Positions 1 to 12,500 of a stretch of 64,000 bases of DNA are shown one piece after another. Position 1 is the first letter of the stretch; each line of letters opens with the position of its first letter. The translations under genes were made by a program, and so were the position numbers. The stretch comes from Rotaria macrura. Lineage: Eukaryota > Rotifera > Eurotatoria > Philodinida > Philodinidae. The notes beneath the pieces were generated by a model, which searched no databases, was not told the origin of the DNA, and was given only the letters and a program-made list of their open reading frames with translations. The stretch lies in NCBI GenBank assembly GCA_900239685.1, contig OENT01000718.1:18325-82324 (forward strand). Direction: 5' to 3'.

Positions 1-402
1 ATCGTTTTCGTCAAAATTTTCTTCTTCTCGTCGATCGCGTATTTCATTTGTTGTGATTTGAAACAGCTTTTCCAGTGTATCTTTCTCTTTTGTGAGTAGT
101 TGAATAAGTTGATGACGAGCTTGTTCCGCTGCTATATGAACTTTTTCAACTGTTGCAATCTCCCACTGATGTATCTCATCAAAAAATATCGAAGCCTTCG
201 TATTCGATTGTTTCACTTCATTCATTTTTTCGAGAAGTTCGTCATGATTTCTCACAATCTCATCATCGAATTTCGTTGAGAGCTGTTGACGATGTTGATT
301 AAAGTGTTTGACGCAAAAGTAGTTTTTACATCCACCACACATGCATTGGCCTGAGCTCTTCAGGCAGATTGAACACTGATTTGATTCTAATCCTGATGCC
401 AT
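1..402 (-). CDS. B-box-like zinc-finger / coiled-coil protein, 3' part cut off
   Basis: Open on the minus strand from an ATG at 402 to the window edge, 134 codons with no stop. Residues 10-37 carry the Cys/His pattern of a small B-box-like zinc-binding module (CSIC at 10-13, CMCGGC at 20-25, then C30, H33 and H37). The remainder is charged, helical and probably coiled coil. This is the arrangement of TRIM-like proteins without a RING, which in animals usually continue into NHL, WD or similar C-terminal repeats; that part lies outside the window, so the full architecture and role are unknown. Zinc binding and protein-protein interaction are inferred from the motif only. Confidence 0.7.
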   Translation of the reverse strand, partial: MASGLESNQCSICLKSSGQCMCGGCKNYFCVKHFNQHRQQLSTKFDDEIVRNHDELLEKMNEVKQSNTKASIFFDEIHQWEIATVEKVHIAAEQARHQLIQLLTKEKDTLEKLFQITTNEIRDRREEENFDEND

Positions 403-2691
403 CTCTGTTGATAGAAAATGTATATCAGTCAGTGTCTCATAAAGTATGAAATCATTCCAGAGAAACATCATCTACCTCTGTACGCGTAGTGAAGATATCA
501 AAGAAATCATGAATGAAAAATGTCTGCAACCACGACGTCTCTTTTTTTGCACACACTATTTACTTTGTTACTCAGTTTTGTGTCTATAACAAAATTCATT
601 ATTTCAGCGTGTTCCTTTTTTTAAATTCTTTCTATCAACACCGTGAAAAGCAGTTTGAGGAGTGTGAAGGATGTGAGTGTACATATGCGTTTTGCTGTTG
701 GCCTGTGCATAAATGTGAGGGTGTGAATGTCTTTGACAAAGAGATTGACAGTGGCTCCTACGCATCCATGTACACTCCACACCCAGACTCAGATAAGAAC
801 CGTTAATCTGAGAAACTTCAACAACTATATGAATTTCGAATTGCAAGTGTTTGTAGAGCTGTATACATAATTTTATTTCTAGTAGCTAGTAGTTTAATTA
901 ATATTTTTAAACGCAGAAGATCTTTTCCTAGTGACCTTGTTTCATTCCACCTGTTGATACCGTCATACTAAAAACAACAATGTTCGAAATGATCATTTTA
1001 TTTCCTATTTGTTCGACGAGATGAAGATGACAATTAAAGTCAAAAGTTGAACTGAGACGTTTTCATCGAAAGAACAATAATTGATGTTTCTAGAATTGAA
1101 CTACTTGATTATGTGTAAAATAAAATATTTGAGTGTGCAATATCAATTCTGGGCCCATTAAATTGATAATCGACAAAATCGCAGCAGAATAAAGTCATGT
1201 TCAATTACTGTTTGGAAGACTTCTTGTGTCCCTTTTAACGTTTCTCGAATGTTTATTTGGCGGAAACTATGTTTCGATGGTTGGAGACTAGCTTGCTGTT
1301 CGCGATAATGATAAGAGAATATCTTTGCTAATAGTAACAAATTCCTAACTTTGATTAAGAAGAAAGTATTGCTGAATACAATAACTAAAAACTATCAGTT
1401 TAATGATCGATATTTATTTCTTATCTTATCAAGTTTATTTTGAAGTTTCGTATTTCGTTTAATTACAACTAAATTGTGTTTTATTGGAATATCAACCACC
1501 CATATAGTCACATGATCATCTATGGAAAAATTAAACATGCACACTTATAATGTAGGTTATGCATAAAATTCTTCACTGTATTACTTAGTGAAATATACTG
1601 TGGCATTCTTCATGGCAAGGGTATATACATTATTGAGACGTAACTTACTCAAAAATTATACATATACAATAGTTAACAAAGTTTTTGTTCTCTTTCTAAG
1701 ATAATATGTACTACTGATCATTTTTAGTATGAACCTTAGTCTCAATTATACATTAATATTTTTCGATTCGATAAATTGTACCACCAGAGAAGGAGGAAAG
1801 AAGGTCCCATTGCTCTGAAAATTTTTAACTGGAGCTCTCTCTGAATTTGAAGAAACGTGTGAGATTATTTTCTTCGCTCTCGTAAAAAATAAATTAAGAG
1901 AAAAATAATTGAATAACGATCATTTATGGGCATTTTAGTTGCATTCCATTGCAACAGATCTGATTAATAAATTAACCGAGGACGAACTGTTCAAAAAAAG
2001 ACTCAAGTAAATTTTCTGACGTTGTATTTTTTCGAATTGCTTTTCAATTTATTGTCATTCATTAATCTATGGTACATGAAGTTTGGTCTAGACTGTACAC
2101 CGAACATTGTAAAGTTAGTCTGCTTTTGAAGAAACACATAAGTGATCGGAGGAAAATGTGTTCTGCTGTTTTCGATTTTTGGGTCACCCCCACCCTGTTT
2201 ACTAAACGTAAGAAATCATAGAAGTTGTCAAATGACCGTAATCTTCTTCATTATTAAAAGATTATATTCAGCACTGTATTTTGGACATCTCGGATATACG
2301 ATCTTGAAACTGTTTTAATTATATTCTTATCAGTTATAACTTTAATTGATATCAATCACCTCGAACCAAATGGAATTTCAGTCCTGCATGCAGCTACGTA
2401 TTTTGATCACATTGACACTGGTCAATGCCTTCTTCATAAATACAGTGTTCTACGATAGGTTTTACTGAGATCGATCTAATACAGAACGACGAAATAACTG
2501 AATTTTTCCACAGTTTGTCAAATTCACAACTATTCAGTATCTTTTTATCAACAAGACTGCCTAAATATTAGTCTCAATCAATATGAATCAAAGAAGGTTG
2601 TTTTAACTTTATGCATCGAAAGAAATTTAAGTAGCTAACAATAAAGTCAACTATGAAATGTGAAAACGTGAAAGTTATATTTCGCAGTTCA
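403..2691. other. Intergenic, nothing recognised
   Basis: AT-rich sequence between two minus-strand genes. Short open frames exist at 513-806 and 604-846 but they overlap each other on opposite strands and match no family I recognise. The 5' region of the B-box-like gene should lie just above 402. Confidence 0.5.
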
Positions 2692-3723
2692 TTATATTTT
2701 TTTCAGTACCAAACAGGCACATACATATTGATTATCATTGGCAACTAATTCCGGTCTTTCTTTTAACTTTTCTTCGTACACCATCCAAAAATCTTTTGAT
2801 AATTCATCAATTTCTTCTTTCGAACGTCCACTCATTCCAAATAGCCGTTTAATCAAGGGTTCCATAGTACTTTGAAAGGCTTTTGAGAATATTTTCACCA
2901 ATTGGTCAAATTGCAACTGACCATTGTGATACATTTCAAGTACAGGCAGTTTCAATCGACTTAATTCACCTTTAATCAATTGTAAGGAGCATCGATCGAA
3001 CAATTTATGATCCAAACATTCAGATAATGAACGAAGGTATATCGGAATAGTTAAGTGCAATAACTCTTGCTCGTTGAAAAATGATCGAGCACAGATATAC
3101 AGCTGATCGAAATAATTACTTATACTATCAACTCCTAGATCATCATAACTGGGAATACTAAGAACAAGAATACCGCCAGATACAAGTTCATTAGAACGGT
3201 GTTCTATAAATGAATTAAGATCAAGTTTTGCTTGATCTTCATATGCTTGACGTTCACGCTCTTCAGCAAATTTATGAAAGCAATGATTCTTAATATTAAA
3301 TGGTATTTTTGATAACCAGTGCATTGATGAAGCTGTAAAACCTAACGAAAGACTATTGGCTGGAAGACATTGTTCATAAAATGAACATCCATTAGCCACA
3401 CCTTGATATGATTTATCTTGTGAAAGAAGTTGAAATAGTGTTACCCAATCATTTGTTGGAAGATCATTATGAACGACAAGTGGTGGGGAGACAAGTTTAT
3501 TTGTTTGTTGAAGATGTTTAATAAATATTTTCATTGCTATTATTGAATTCCTTCCATGTGATGAACCAAAATCAGTAATAATCAAAGGTGAAGATGAAGT
3601 CTCTAATTCATCAACACCCAAATTAATATAAGGTATCATTAAATTAATGATAGCAAGCTGAGGATCAGAATTTTCATTATAACCTCCTCCCATGCCAGAA
3701 ATTGAGCCCGAATTCGCAGCCAT
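2692..3723 (-). CDS. SABATH-family SAM-dependent carboxyl methyltransferase
   Basis: 343 residues, single exon, ATG at 3723 (a longer frame begins with TTG and has no basis as a start). The SABATH signature is complete and in order: Gln22 after a Gly-rich N-terminus, SAM-binding motif DFGSSHGRNS at 51-60, HNDLPTND at 85-92, SFYEQCLP at 114-121 and SSMHWLS at 132-138, with a typical C-terminus. Family enzymes transfer a methyl group from SAM to the carboxyl (sometimes ring N) of small acids; salicylate, jasmonate, benzoate and farnesoate are known substrates in plants and some other organisms. Gln22 and Trp136 sit where the plant enzymes contact the substrate carboxylate. The substrate here cannot be told from sequence. 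The family is best known from plants, so an intronless animal copy suggests transfer or an old, poorly studied lineage. Confidence 0.85.
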   Translation of the reverse strand: MAANSGSISGMGGGYNENSDPQLAIINLMIPYINLGVDELETSSSPLIITDFGSSHGRNSIIAMKIFIKHLQQTNKLVSPPLVVHNDLPTNDWVTLFQLLSQDKSYQGVANGCSFYEQCLPANSLSLGFTASSMHWLSKIPFNIKNHCFHKFAEERERQAYEDQAKLDLNSFIEHRSNELVSGGILVLSIPSYDDLGVDSISNYFDQLYICARSFFNEQELLHLTIPIYLRSLSECLDHKLFDRCSLQLIKGELSRLKLPVLEMYHNGQLQFDQLVKIFSKAFQSTMEPLIKRLFGMSGRSKEEIDELSKDFWMVYEEKLKERPELVANDNQYVCACLVLKKI

Positions 3724-6700
3724 TTTTCTTAATGAATACAAAATAAAACAAGACTCCTACAGTTATGAAGAAATAAAAGTATCAGTCGGTGAGGAAAAAA
3801 GGTTTAGGACTTTGATTTTTATATTTGTTCTTATAATCAAATATCTACGATCGAGTTCGAAGGTAGAATATCTATTTGAATCGGTTTCTAACTTCTCGTG
3901 ATGGAAAACGCTTAAAATATGTTCGAAGAATGCGACATCGTTATTGGAGATAGGTTTTCGAAAGTACACGATAGTGTTTTGCAAATTTACAAAAGAGTTT
4001 AATATATTGACTATCCCGTAAAAGCTGCATCGATTCGTGTGAATGCATTTTTATTTTCTTAAGTGTACTACTGCAATCTTTTAAGAATGAAGGATAGATT
4101 TCAAATATAAATAGCAGAATATTCTAATCATTCATATGATCTATTAAAACTATCTTGCATGAAGATGAAGAACTCGCTTGCACGTATTATCTGCCAGAAT
4201 GTCGAAAGCAAAGAAAATCTTAAAAAAGAAGAAAAACGATGGCAAAATTGCGTGAGTGTAACGATCAGCACTTCATTGCGAACACAAAGAATCAACATTC
4301 AGACAAGGAACTCAAGAGAAAATCAAGGGCAGTGTGGAGAGAATGATGATAAGGGTAAAAAGGTGTGGGAGACCTGCTTACTTGTTTGATCAGCGAATGA
4401 AAATGGTGTAAAAATTGCTGAAAGTAACGATGTATTTATAGATATATTTATATGGAGAAAGAAAATCAAAAAGTAAGAGAAGAAAAAGAAAAAAATAGAT
4501 TGAATATTTCTTTGTGAAAAAAAACTGTTTACATTTGGTACTATCTAATTCCGATTCTGACTTGAACCGAATGGAACTGGTATGCATGAATTATAATGTA
4601 TTACATTGGGTGTTGATTTTCATTGCGATGATTGGAAACTATCACTGCTAATTTCAATCAACATCGATTGATGTCAAATATATGGACTTTGCAAAAACAA
4701 AATAATAAGAAAAATAAGAATACCAATACCGCATACTATTTTCTGCATCATTAAATAGAAAAATTATTAAACACGAAAAACAATATTTAAATGCACAGAA
4801 GTAATCATCTTAATTTGTCTCTGAAACTGCCCTACATATAGTGGTTATTGCTTTTATATTTGAATAGTAAAGAGTAGAACTATACAATGATGTCGATTGA
4901 CAAAGTAATTAGTTTGAAAATAATCAATTTTTTAATTTCATATATTTTAGAGAAAAACTATTAAAAGTTGGAGTGATCTAACAATATATCTACACTAAAA
5001 AATCTCTACTATCAAAAGCCCTAATTCTTGGACAGGTATGATATTCATATTAAAGCGAAAAGTTGCTGTGGTATGTTGAAAAATTTGTATATATTATTAA
5101 GAACTGCTTAGAAAAATGAATTGATTCTTGCTTTTGTTAGTGTTAGAATGGATATTTTATTTATTGGCCATTGAATCATCATCTTAAATGAGTTCGAGCT
5201 TTTTTTCTCTCTCTCTCTGTCGTTACACTATAGGTAGAGGAGTATCTGAATGTGTTTTTTAATGCGCGATATTCGACATGAAAGAAATACTGACACCGAA
5301 ACTTATACTCGAAGGAGCTGGAAACCGATACATTATTGAGTGGTCGATGCGGGTCGATAACTTCATTGAAATTCAAATTATTCATGAGTCTAATTATTCG
5401 CTTTTAGTGTCACTCTAAATTTATGCTGCCTATAATGTTATTTTTCTTCTTACCTCAGTATTTCAAGGTGAAGAAATATGAAAAGAGAACACAGAAAATA
5501 ACTTTTTTTTTCTCTTTTAACAAACTCGAACGATGTCATTATTCATCATAATTTGTTCGTTTTACGGCCAGAATAATCTCATGTTACATCTAAAAATCTG
5601 GAGCAAAGCAACTCAATCGATCATTTTTAATTTTTCTATTGCATTCAAACTCGTGATTCAGGTCCATGTTAAACAAGTGTTCTTGATATTTACTACTTAT
5701 TTTCGTTGTAATTTTCGTCCAGGTAACGATAGAGCAAAAACACTGGCCCATACCTTTTTGTAGTAATTAGGTTTGTTTTGCTGCTCGATTTGTTTTTCAT
5801 CAAGCAATGTGTCAACGACGAATCACTTGAATCAGCAATCATCACAGATTTCCTACTGGTTGTACAGAATATTCACTGACAAAAAATATCTAGCTTTCTC
5901 CACAGAAACGAACTGATTTCTATTCTAAGCATTCGACGCGATAATTCTTAAGAATGTTACAAGCAAGAACAAGATAAAATATACAACCAAACTGAAGCTA
6001 ATAGTCTGGCATAGCTAGAAGATACGCACGATTGAAAAAATTATTCACGAAAGATTCTGTAAACTTATCAAAAATATCTTGACTTTACCATTCAATTCAT
6101 TATTTTAACGAAATGACTATAATAACAATTTCGTACTTTTTTATCATATAAACTATTTGTTAATCATTTTGAAAATTTTAGTTCTCTGATACCGCCATGT
6201 CTAGAAGAAAACTTGTTCTTGTCGTAATATAGAGCAACAAATGTGGCTTAGCAAGCAATCAAAATTTATTTGTTCAAATTTGGGCCTAGGTAAAACAAAT
6301 GCCGATCACATGAAAAGTTTTTGAAATGTCATTGTAATTTTTCTTGATCTAAAAGATAGGAAATAATTTAAGTAGGTGTGTCTTCATGAAGATCACTCAT
6401 CAGTCGAACAAAATCAAATCGTCAATTTCAAATTAAATTCTAGACAGAAAAACGTGAACTTCTCCAGAATTTTGAATTTTTACTGTTCAGCAAAGGTTCA
6501 TGAGACTCAATTCATGGCTCATAAATACAATCGACAGAGAATAATCAACTGCGCCTTGATGTGACAAGAATTGAAAATTAACTGGCGATCAATGCACAAA
6601 AAACAAACACATGCTACGTAAAAGAACGATCGCAAGTATATAGTTGATTATTTTTCGATTCACTTATCGCTTTACAGAATTACATACGTACATTCTGACA

Positions 6701-8102
6701 ATATAAGAAAATAGGTTTCTTCATATGGTGCGCTCATATTGTTACTGTCATCTAAAAAAATGTCTGTCAGTTTTCAAATCGAAAAATAAGTTTTCAAGAG
6801 CATTCCCAGAAAATTGGTTTTATTCGACGTTCATGAATATGAAAACAAATCCTGGTATCGATTCAAAAATGACTTATGCAATGAATGGTTAGTTGCGAAC
6901 ATTAAACGAACGAGACCTTCTGGTTTTTCACTCATCTACGATCGTCGATAGTCACAAGTAAAAAAAGACTGAGCTATTCGATCAATCGTATTTTTTCTTC
7001 AATATGCACTCACTTTTACATTAACATCTATTAATTAGTAGGAATGCAGTCAAGGTCAATCTAGCAGAGAATAAAGAACGTTCTGATTTTGACAAGCAGA
7101 ACAATAAAAAGATGAATAACATGCCTGTACCGTTATTTCTGCAAATAATTGGTATTTGTTGTCAAGGCACGACTACTCTTTTGCGAAGCTCAGTTGGACG
7201 TCATTCTCTATTATAGAAAGTAAACGACTGCATTAATACAACCACGCGAAGAGAATAAAAGAGACGCATAGCATCAAGAGCAGGAGAAACTTCGATCACA
7301 TTCATCAACTCAAAGAACGCGACGAAGCAGGTGTCAGTGCAATTATTTTAAGCGAGTGTAGTCAACATCACAATTTCTCTCTATAAAGTTTTCGTGTATT
7401 TTATTCATTTACCTGAACCATGGCCACGCATTTCTGTTTTTCTATACGACAATCCATACAATAACACGTATCAGGCTAGATGCTGTGATCAAGAAGCAGC
7501 CATACTTGCTTTCACCCGACAAAGAAATGAATTTACGTTGAAAAAGACGATAAAAGAAAGCAGTATCAGTGGCAACGACGATGCCAAGAATCTCTTGTGT
7601 TTGTCTCTTTTTTAAAACTCATCTCTTTGTGCTGTGAATGCAGGAATGTTGGTTCAAGACGGATGCTATGCAATGGGTTGCACATTACCATAATGGTCTT
7701 TGTGTGAAGAAGAAAAGCGAAATAAGGTGCCGCGATAAAGGTGAAAATTATGAAATGTACAGGACCAAGAAAGAAATTCTAATACTAACTACTTTCAACC
7801 AAAATAATTACATCAACATCGGTTTACTCACAGGTTTAGAATTGAAAATTGAAATCAAACTTTTTTTCACTGTTGTCGACGAGAGGCACTGACAGAGGTG
7901 ACTAGCCAGTGGAGCTTTGCTCCACAACACAAACCGAAAAAAACATTTTCTGATAAAGATGATACAACAACTTTCCATTTTCACATGAGTTTTTTCCTAA
8001 TACGAAGCCCTCTACTCACAAAGGAAATATTTTTGTAACTACTTTCCTTTACCTATCATTGTGATCTTCAGATAAACAGTCTTTATCTGTGATAACTGAA
8101 CT
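3724..8102. other. Long intergenic stretch, nothing recognised
   Basis: AT-rich, with only short frames (for example 7394-7615 and 7638-7892) that show no known motif and mostly lack good codon structure. The last several hundred bases must hold the promoter and 5' leader of the flavin oxidase gene. Confidence 0.5.
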
Positions 8103-9572
8103 ATGTCGGCAGAGTCAACTATCACAGTCAATGACATTCATTCTCAATTGAACCCCACGAGAGTGACTGAAATCATTATGGTAGACTCGCCAGAGGCCAT
8201 CCAAGCAGCTATCACTAAGGCCATAGGACACAACACATCGATCTCGATCGCTGGAGGGCGGCATGCCATGGGTTGTCAGCAATTTGGTACTGATACACTG
8301 CTGTTAGATACGAAACAAATGAATAAGGTCCTAAGCTTCGACAATGAGACCGGTCTGATTCATGTCGAGGCTGGTATACAGTGGCCGAAATTGATTGACT
8401 ATCTCGTCCAAACTCAAAAAGAGGTGCCTTGGCCACAACAATGGGGCATCGCTCAAAAGCAAACTGGGGCAGACCGGCTATCAATTGGTGGATCTTTGGC
8501 ATGCAATGCTCATGGTCGAGGTTTGAAGATGCAGCCTCTCATTGCGGATGTTGAATCCTTCACTATATTTAATGCTAATGGTGAGTTTCTAAAGTGCAGT
8601 CGTCAGGAAAATAAAGAACTCTTCGGGTTGGCTATCGGTGGCTATGGCTTGTTTGGTGTGATGTATTCTGTAACATTGCGCTTAACACGACGACAAAAAC
8701 TAGAAAGGGTGGTGGAACTCATCACGGCTGACAAACTACCGGAGGCGTTTGAACAACGTATTCAAGCCGGTTTCCTCTATGGCGACTTTCAATTTTCTAC
8801 CGATGATCAATCGGATGACTTTTTATATCGTGGCGTCTTCTCTTGCTATCGTCCAGTTGATCCGGCCACTGATATGGTAGAAGCTCAAAAAGAACTTTCT
8901 GAAGAGAATTGGGAAAATCTGTATTATCTCGCACATGCTGACAAAGCTGAGGCATTTCGCCAATATGCTACCTATTACCTGTCCACATCCGGTCAAATTT
9001 ATGCATCTGATACCCATCAGTTGAGTGTCTATCTGGATGATTATCACCATGAACTTGATCATCGCCTTGGTTCAGGGGAACAGGCCACTGAAATCATCAC
9101 TGAAATTTATGTTCCTCGCTCGGAACTTCCCAACTTTTTAGCCGAAGCCCGAGAGGATTTTCTAGCCAATAAGGTTAACATGGTCTACGGGACTATTCGG
9201 CTGATTGTCCAGGACACTGAATGCTTTTTGGCTTGGGCCAAGCAATCCTATGCCTGTATCATCTTTAATATTAATACTGTTCATACGCCCGCTGGGTTAG
9301 AACACTCTGCCAATGCTTTTCGTCGCCTTATCGACCTGGCTATTAAACGGGGTGGTAGTTACTATTTAACTTATCACACATATGCCACACGCCCACAGAT
9401 CATAAAATGTCATCCGCAGTTCCCTGAATTTCTCCAGTTGAAGCGACTGTACGATCCACAAGAACGCTTTCAAAGCAACTGGTATCGTTACTACCGAAGT
9501 ATGTTTAGTGCGACCGGCACAGACGATTATGCTTTGGAGTCCGTTGTCTGGAAAGTAGAAAACTCGAATTGA
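8103..9572 (+). CDS. FAD-linked oxidase, VAO/PCMH fold (bacterial-like)
   Basis: 489 residues from an ATG, one uninterrupted exon. The N-terminal half is an FAD-binding PCMH domain: the AGGRHAMGCQQFG segment around 50-62 places His54 where related enzymes (alditol oxidase, berberine-bridge-type enzymes) attach FAD covalently, and IGGSLACNAHGRG is the second FAD pyrophosphate loop. The C-terminus has the conserved YDPQERFQSNWYR block before the end. Members oxidise alcohols, sugars or lactones and pass electrons to oxygen; the substrate is not predictable. Base composition is visibly more GC-rich than the flanking DNA and no intron is present, both fitting relatively recent acquisition from bacteria. 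No signal peptide is seen, so a cytosolic location is likely. Confidence 0.85.
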   Translation: MSAESTITVNDIHSQLNPTRVTEIIMVDSPEAIQAAITKAIGHNTSISIAGGRHAMGCQQFGTDTLLLDTKQMNKVLSFDNETGLIHVEAGIQWPKLIDYLVQTQKEVPWPQQWGIAQKQTGADRLSIGGSLACNAHGRGLKMQPLIADVESFTIFNANGEFLKCSRQENKELFGLAIGGYGLFGVMYSVTLRLTRRQKLERVVELITADKLPEAFEQRIQAGFLYGDFQFSTDDQSDDFLYRGVFSCYRPVDPATDMVEAQKELSEENWENLYYLAHADKAEAFRQYATYYLSTSGQIYASDTHQLSVYLDDYHHELDHRLGSGEQATEIITEIYVPRSELPNFLAEAREDFLANKVNMVYGTIRLIVQDTECFLAWAKQSYACIIFNINTVHTPAGLEHSANAFRRLIDLAIKRGGSYYLTYHTYATRPQIIKCHPQFPEFLQLKRLYDPQERFQSNWYRYYRSMFSATGTDDYALESVVWKVENSN

Positions 9573-12500
9573 TTTTTATACATGTCTCTTTCCCCCTATT
9601 TGATAAACAATTCATAACTTTCTCTTCACACAGTATTTAACCATTTACATGTAAACTGCGCGTATCATATTCTTTCATGTCTTGTATTTGTCCGTAGAGG
9701 AAATTGACGTACTAGAAGTAGACTAGTACGTCACAGTACATTAGAGTACTGAGAAGAGCATGCAACTACTTGGCGATTGCCATCTAGCAGCTAAAAGTTT
9801 AATAAATAAAATGAAGCCAAGTGAAAAAGTATGCAAGATTGTTCCATGCATTCATCAAGGAACGAAAAACGTCACCATAAAAACATCTAACTAAGTATGT
9901 TCATCAGTTGGTCTAAACTGTCTGCTGTATGACACGAAATAATCGTTCACTTGATAAATGTGTTTTTTATTGGATATCAGCGAACCAGGCGATTCGTGGT
10001 GAAGATAAGTGATTTGTTATTATCAATATCAAACCTGATTGAATGGAATTTTCATAACTGAAACTCGTCTGTTTATCCGGTGTATGATTTGTTAGAAATT
10101 GGTCAATAGGATTTCAGAGTTCTAAGTCTTACCTAATCCAATATTTTCTGATATGCCGACTCTCATCAATTAGGATTTCTTCATTCTAAAAACTAGCCGT
10201 TCAGGTGTATTTCTATACTTTTCTTATTTCATGAGATTTCAGCGTGGTATGCGCCAGAGATGGCAATGGTTGCCGATTATTTTCAAACTAAACTAATTCT
10301 ATCTTCAGCACCACTGATGATTCACATCGAACTATTTTTGACTTGACTGTACGTCAGATATTCTGTTCTCTCTCTCATTCTCAATACTTAAATAAAATTT
10401 TTACAAGAGCATGTGTTCAGCAGTAGTTCGAAAAAAAAATTTCAGGAAACAATAACAGAGGATACAATTAAATCAAATTCAGGCGAGAATCAAGCAAGTC
10501 ATGGCGACTAGCACTGTTCATAATTCGATCTTGGAAGAATTCTTTGATCGAATTTCTTTCAAGTTTAATTATTGAAAACAATGAAGTGCTCAACCTATGT
10601 AACGAGACCATTGTAAAGTGTGACAACTAGTCATGACTTTCTTTTCTATGATACACGCACGTACACTCCACACACCGCCAAGATCTCGAGTCGATTGCAT
10701 CACAACTCATACCATTTAGTTTTCGTATTGAGACATGAAAATCAGCAACACATTTCACTGGTTATCACAGTTCTGACAAAGTGACACGAGTCAAGAAAGT
10801 TTTCCCTTAGAAATGCTATTCATCTTCATCATGTATGAGTTCTCAATTCGAAAAAGAAATTGTTACATTTTATAAAAAAAACATTTCCATGAATTTATCA
10901 CTATATATTCTTCTCAATACTGGTCCAAATCGGTTTCCCTGAAGTTTCCTTTTCTTGTTTCGAGAAACCACATCTCAAGTTTCATTCATACTTGGTCATA
11001 AAGAAATGAATTTATGTTTGACAGTTTTTTGTGGAGAGAAAAATACGTTCGCCATATGTAAATGACGTCGCTCTAACGAGTGAAGAAAGCTACTGGTGTT
11101 GTTTCCACAAAACAGAACACTTCTATTACCATGCATCTAGCTAACAGGTATTTGCCATAAAATTGTAAAATAGTCAAGATTTCAATGACTACTACAGAGC
11201 ATCGACTAAAGAAATGTTTTTTAGAGTAGTTAGATTATCTCTCAAACAATCTACTGTTCTCATTTGAGAATCATCGAATCTCATCTAAGATTTTACTATT
11301 GTCATTTTCATAGTCAACATGGGGTAAGTAAATTACAATGAAGATAAATATTACATGAACATTATTCTTTTTTGTATACATCAATATAATTATCTTTTAT
11401 CAGATAAGAAATTTTACAAACTTGAATAATTGTTTACTTCTTATCAAACTGACATGTCACGATCGATGTACCAGATCATCACGTATTCATGCATGTATAT
11501 ATGCGGAGCCTCGTCTAAGTTTCAACTAGCTTTGAAAATTGATAGCCTCTCATAGGTAGTTGTTGTACACGTATGTGCTACACGTAGAATTCACTGTACC
11601 CTGAATTTTACTGCATGCTTTCTTCGAAAATTTTGGATACTGAATTTGTCGGTAGCATATTATATTTTCTTTGACCCAAATTATCACAACTAGTTTGAAG
11701 AGTAAAAACTTTCATAAAAACATGTATAGCTTGTAGAGTGGCACAAAGTTTAATTTTGACTTGCATCTTTGATCGATGTTTTGCGCCATGTTGAAAAGGA
11801 TAATTTTTCAAGTAAATGTCGCATTGTGAGGTAATTGCTCATGCTTAACTAAATGTGATCATAACATCACGTGTTACTCGAAGAAAAAGATGTCGCATAA
11901 AAAATGTTTGACTTCTTACTGAAAGAAAATGTTTCGGGGTAAACGAGTGAAATGCATTGTGAAAAGCTTCTTATGTTTTCAGTTTCTCTCTTTACTATGA
12001 AGAATGCCGTAATGTATGTTTGCTTAATTTCCATTTGCAAATAATGGCTGGATTTCTAATAAGCTCTTTTCCATTTCTACTTTTGGATGTAGAGTTTTGT
12101 ACATTATGTTCTTCCTGGATATATCTTATATGAAGTATTTTCAGGACAGTGATTAGAAACACCTTAATTGTCTAATAAAGATGACGCATATTCCTGCTGT
12201 ACGCAGTTTACGATCACAAATAGCCGTAGATTAATGTTTTCCGTGACAGTAATACGATCAATTCCTACTGTATGGTACATGGTATAGTAAAGACTGTAAA
12301 CTGTCTGAAAATTGAATATTCGATTGTTTGCTCTCACATATATTATGATGAAAAATTACCATTTTATGATCGGACCTGTCTAACCTTAATTTATTTGCAG
12401 CAGTGTTTCATATTCAGAAAGTCAGGGATACTGGATTGTTGCCATACGATGCAGAAAATGCCTCAGTAGTTACGAAAGATAAGAGGAACATGAGAGCCCA

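Noticed and set aside
7394..7892. Two consecutive plus-strand frames upstream of the flavin oxidase
   Set aside because: The translations show no family motif or plausible splice join; more likely leader or intergenic sequence.
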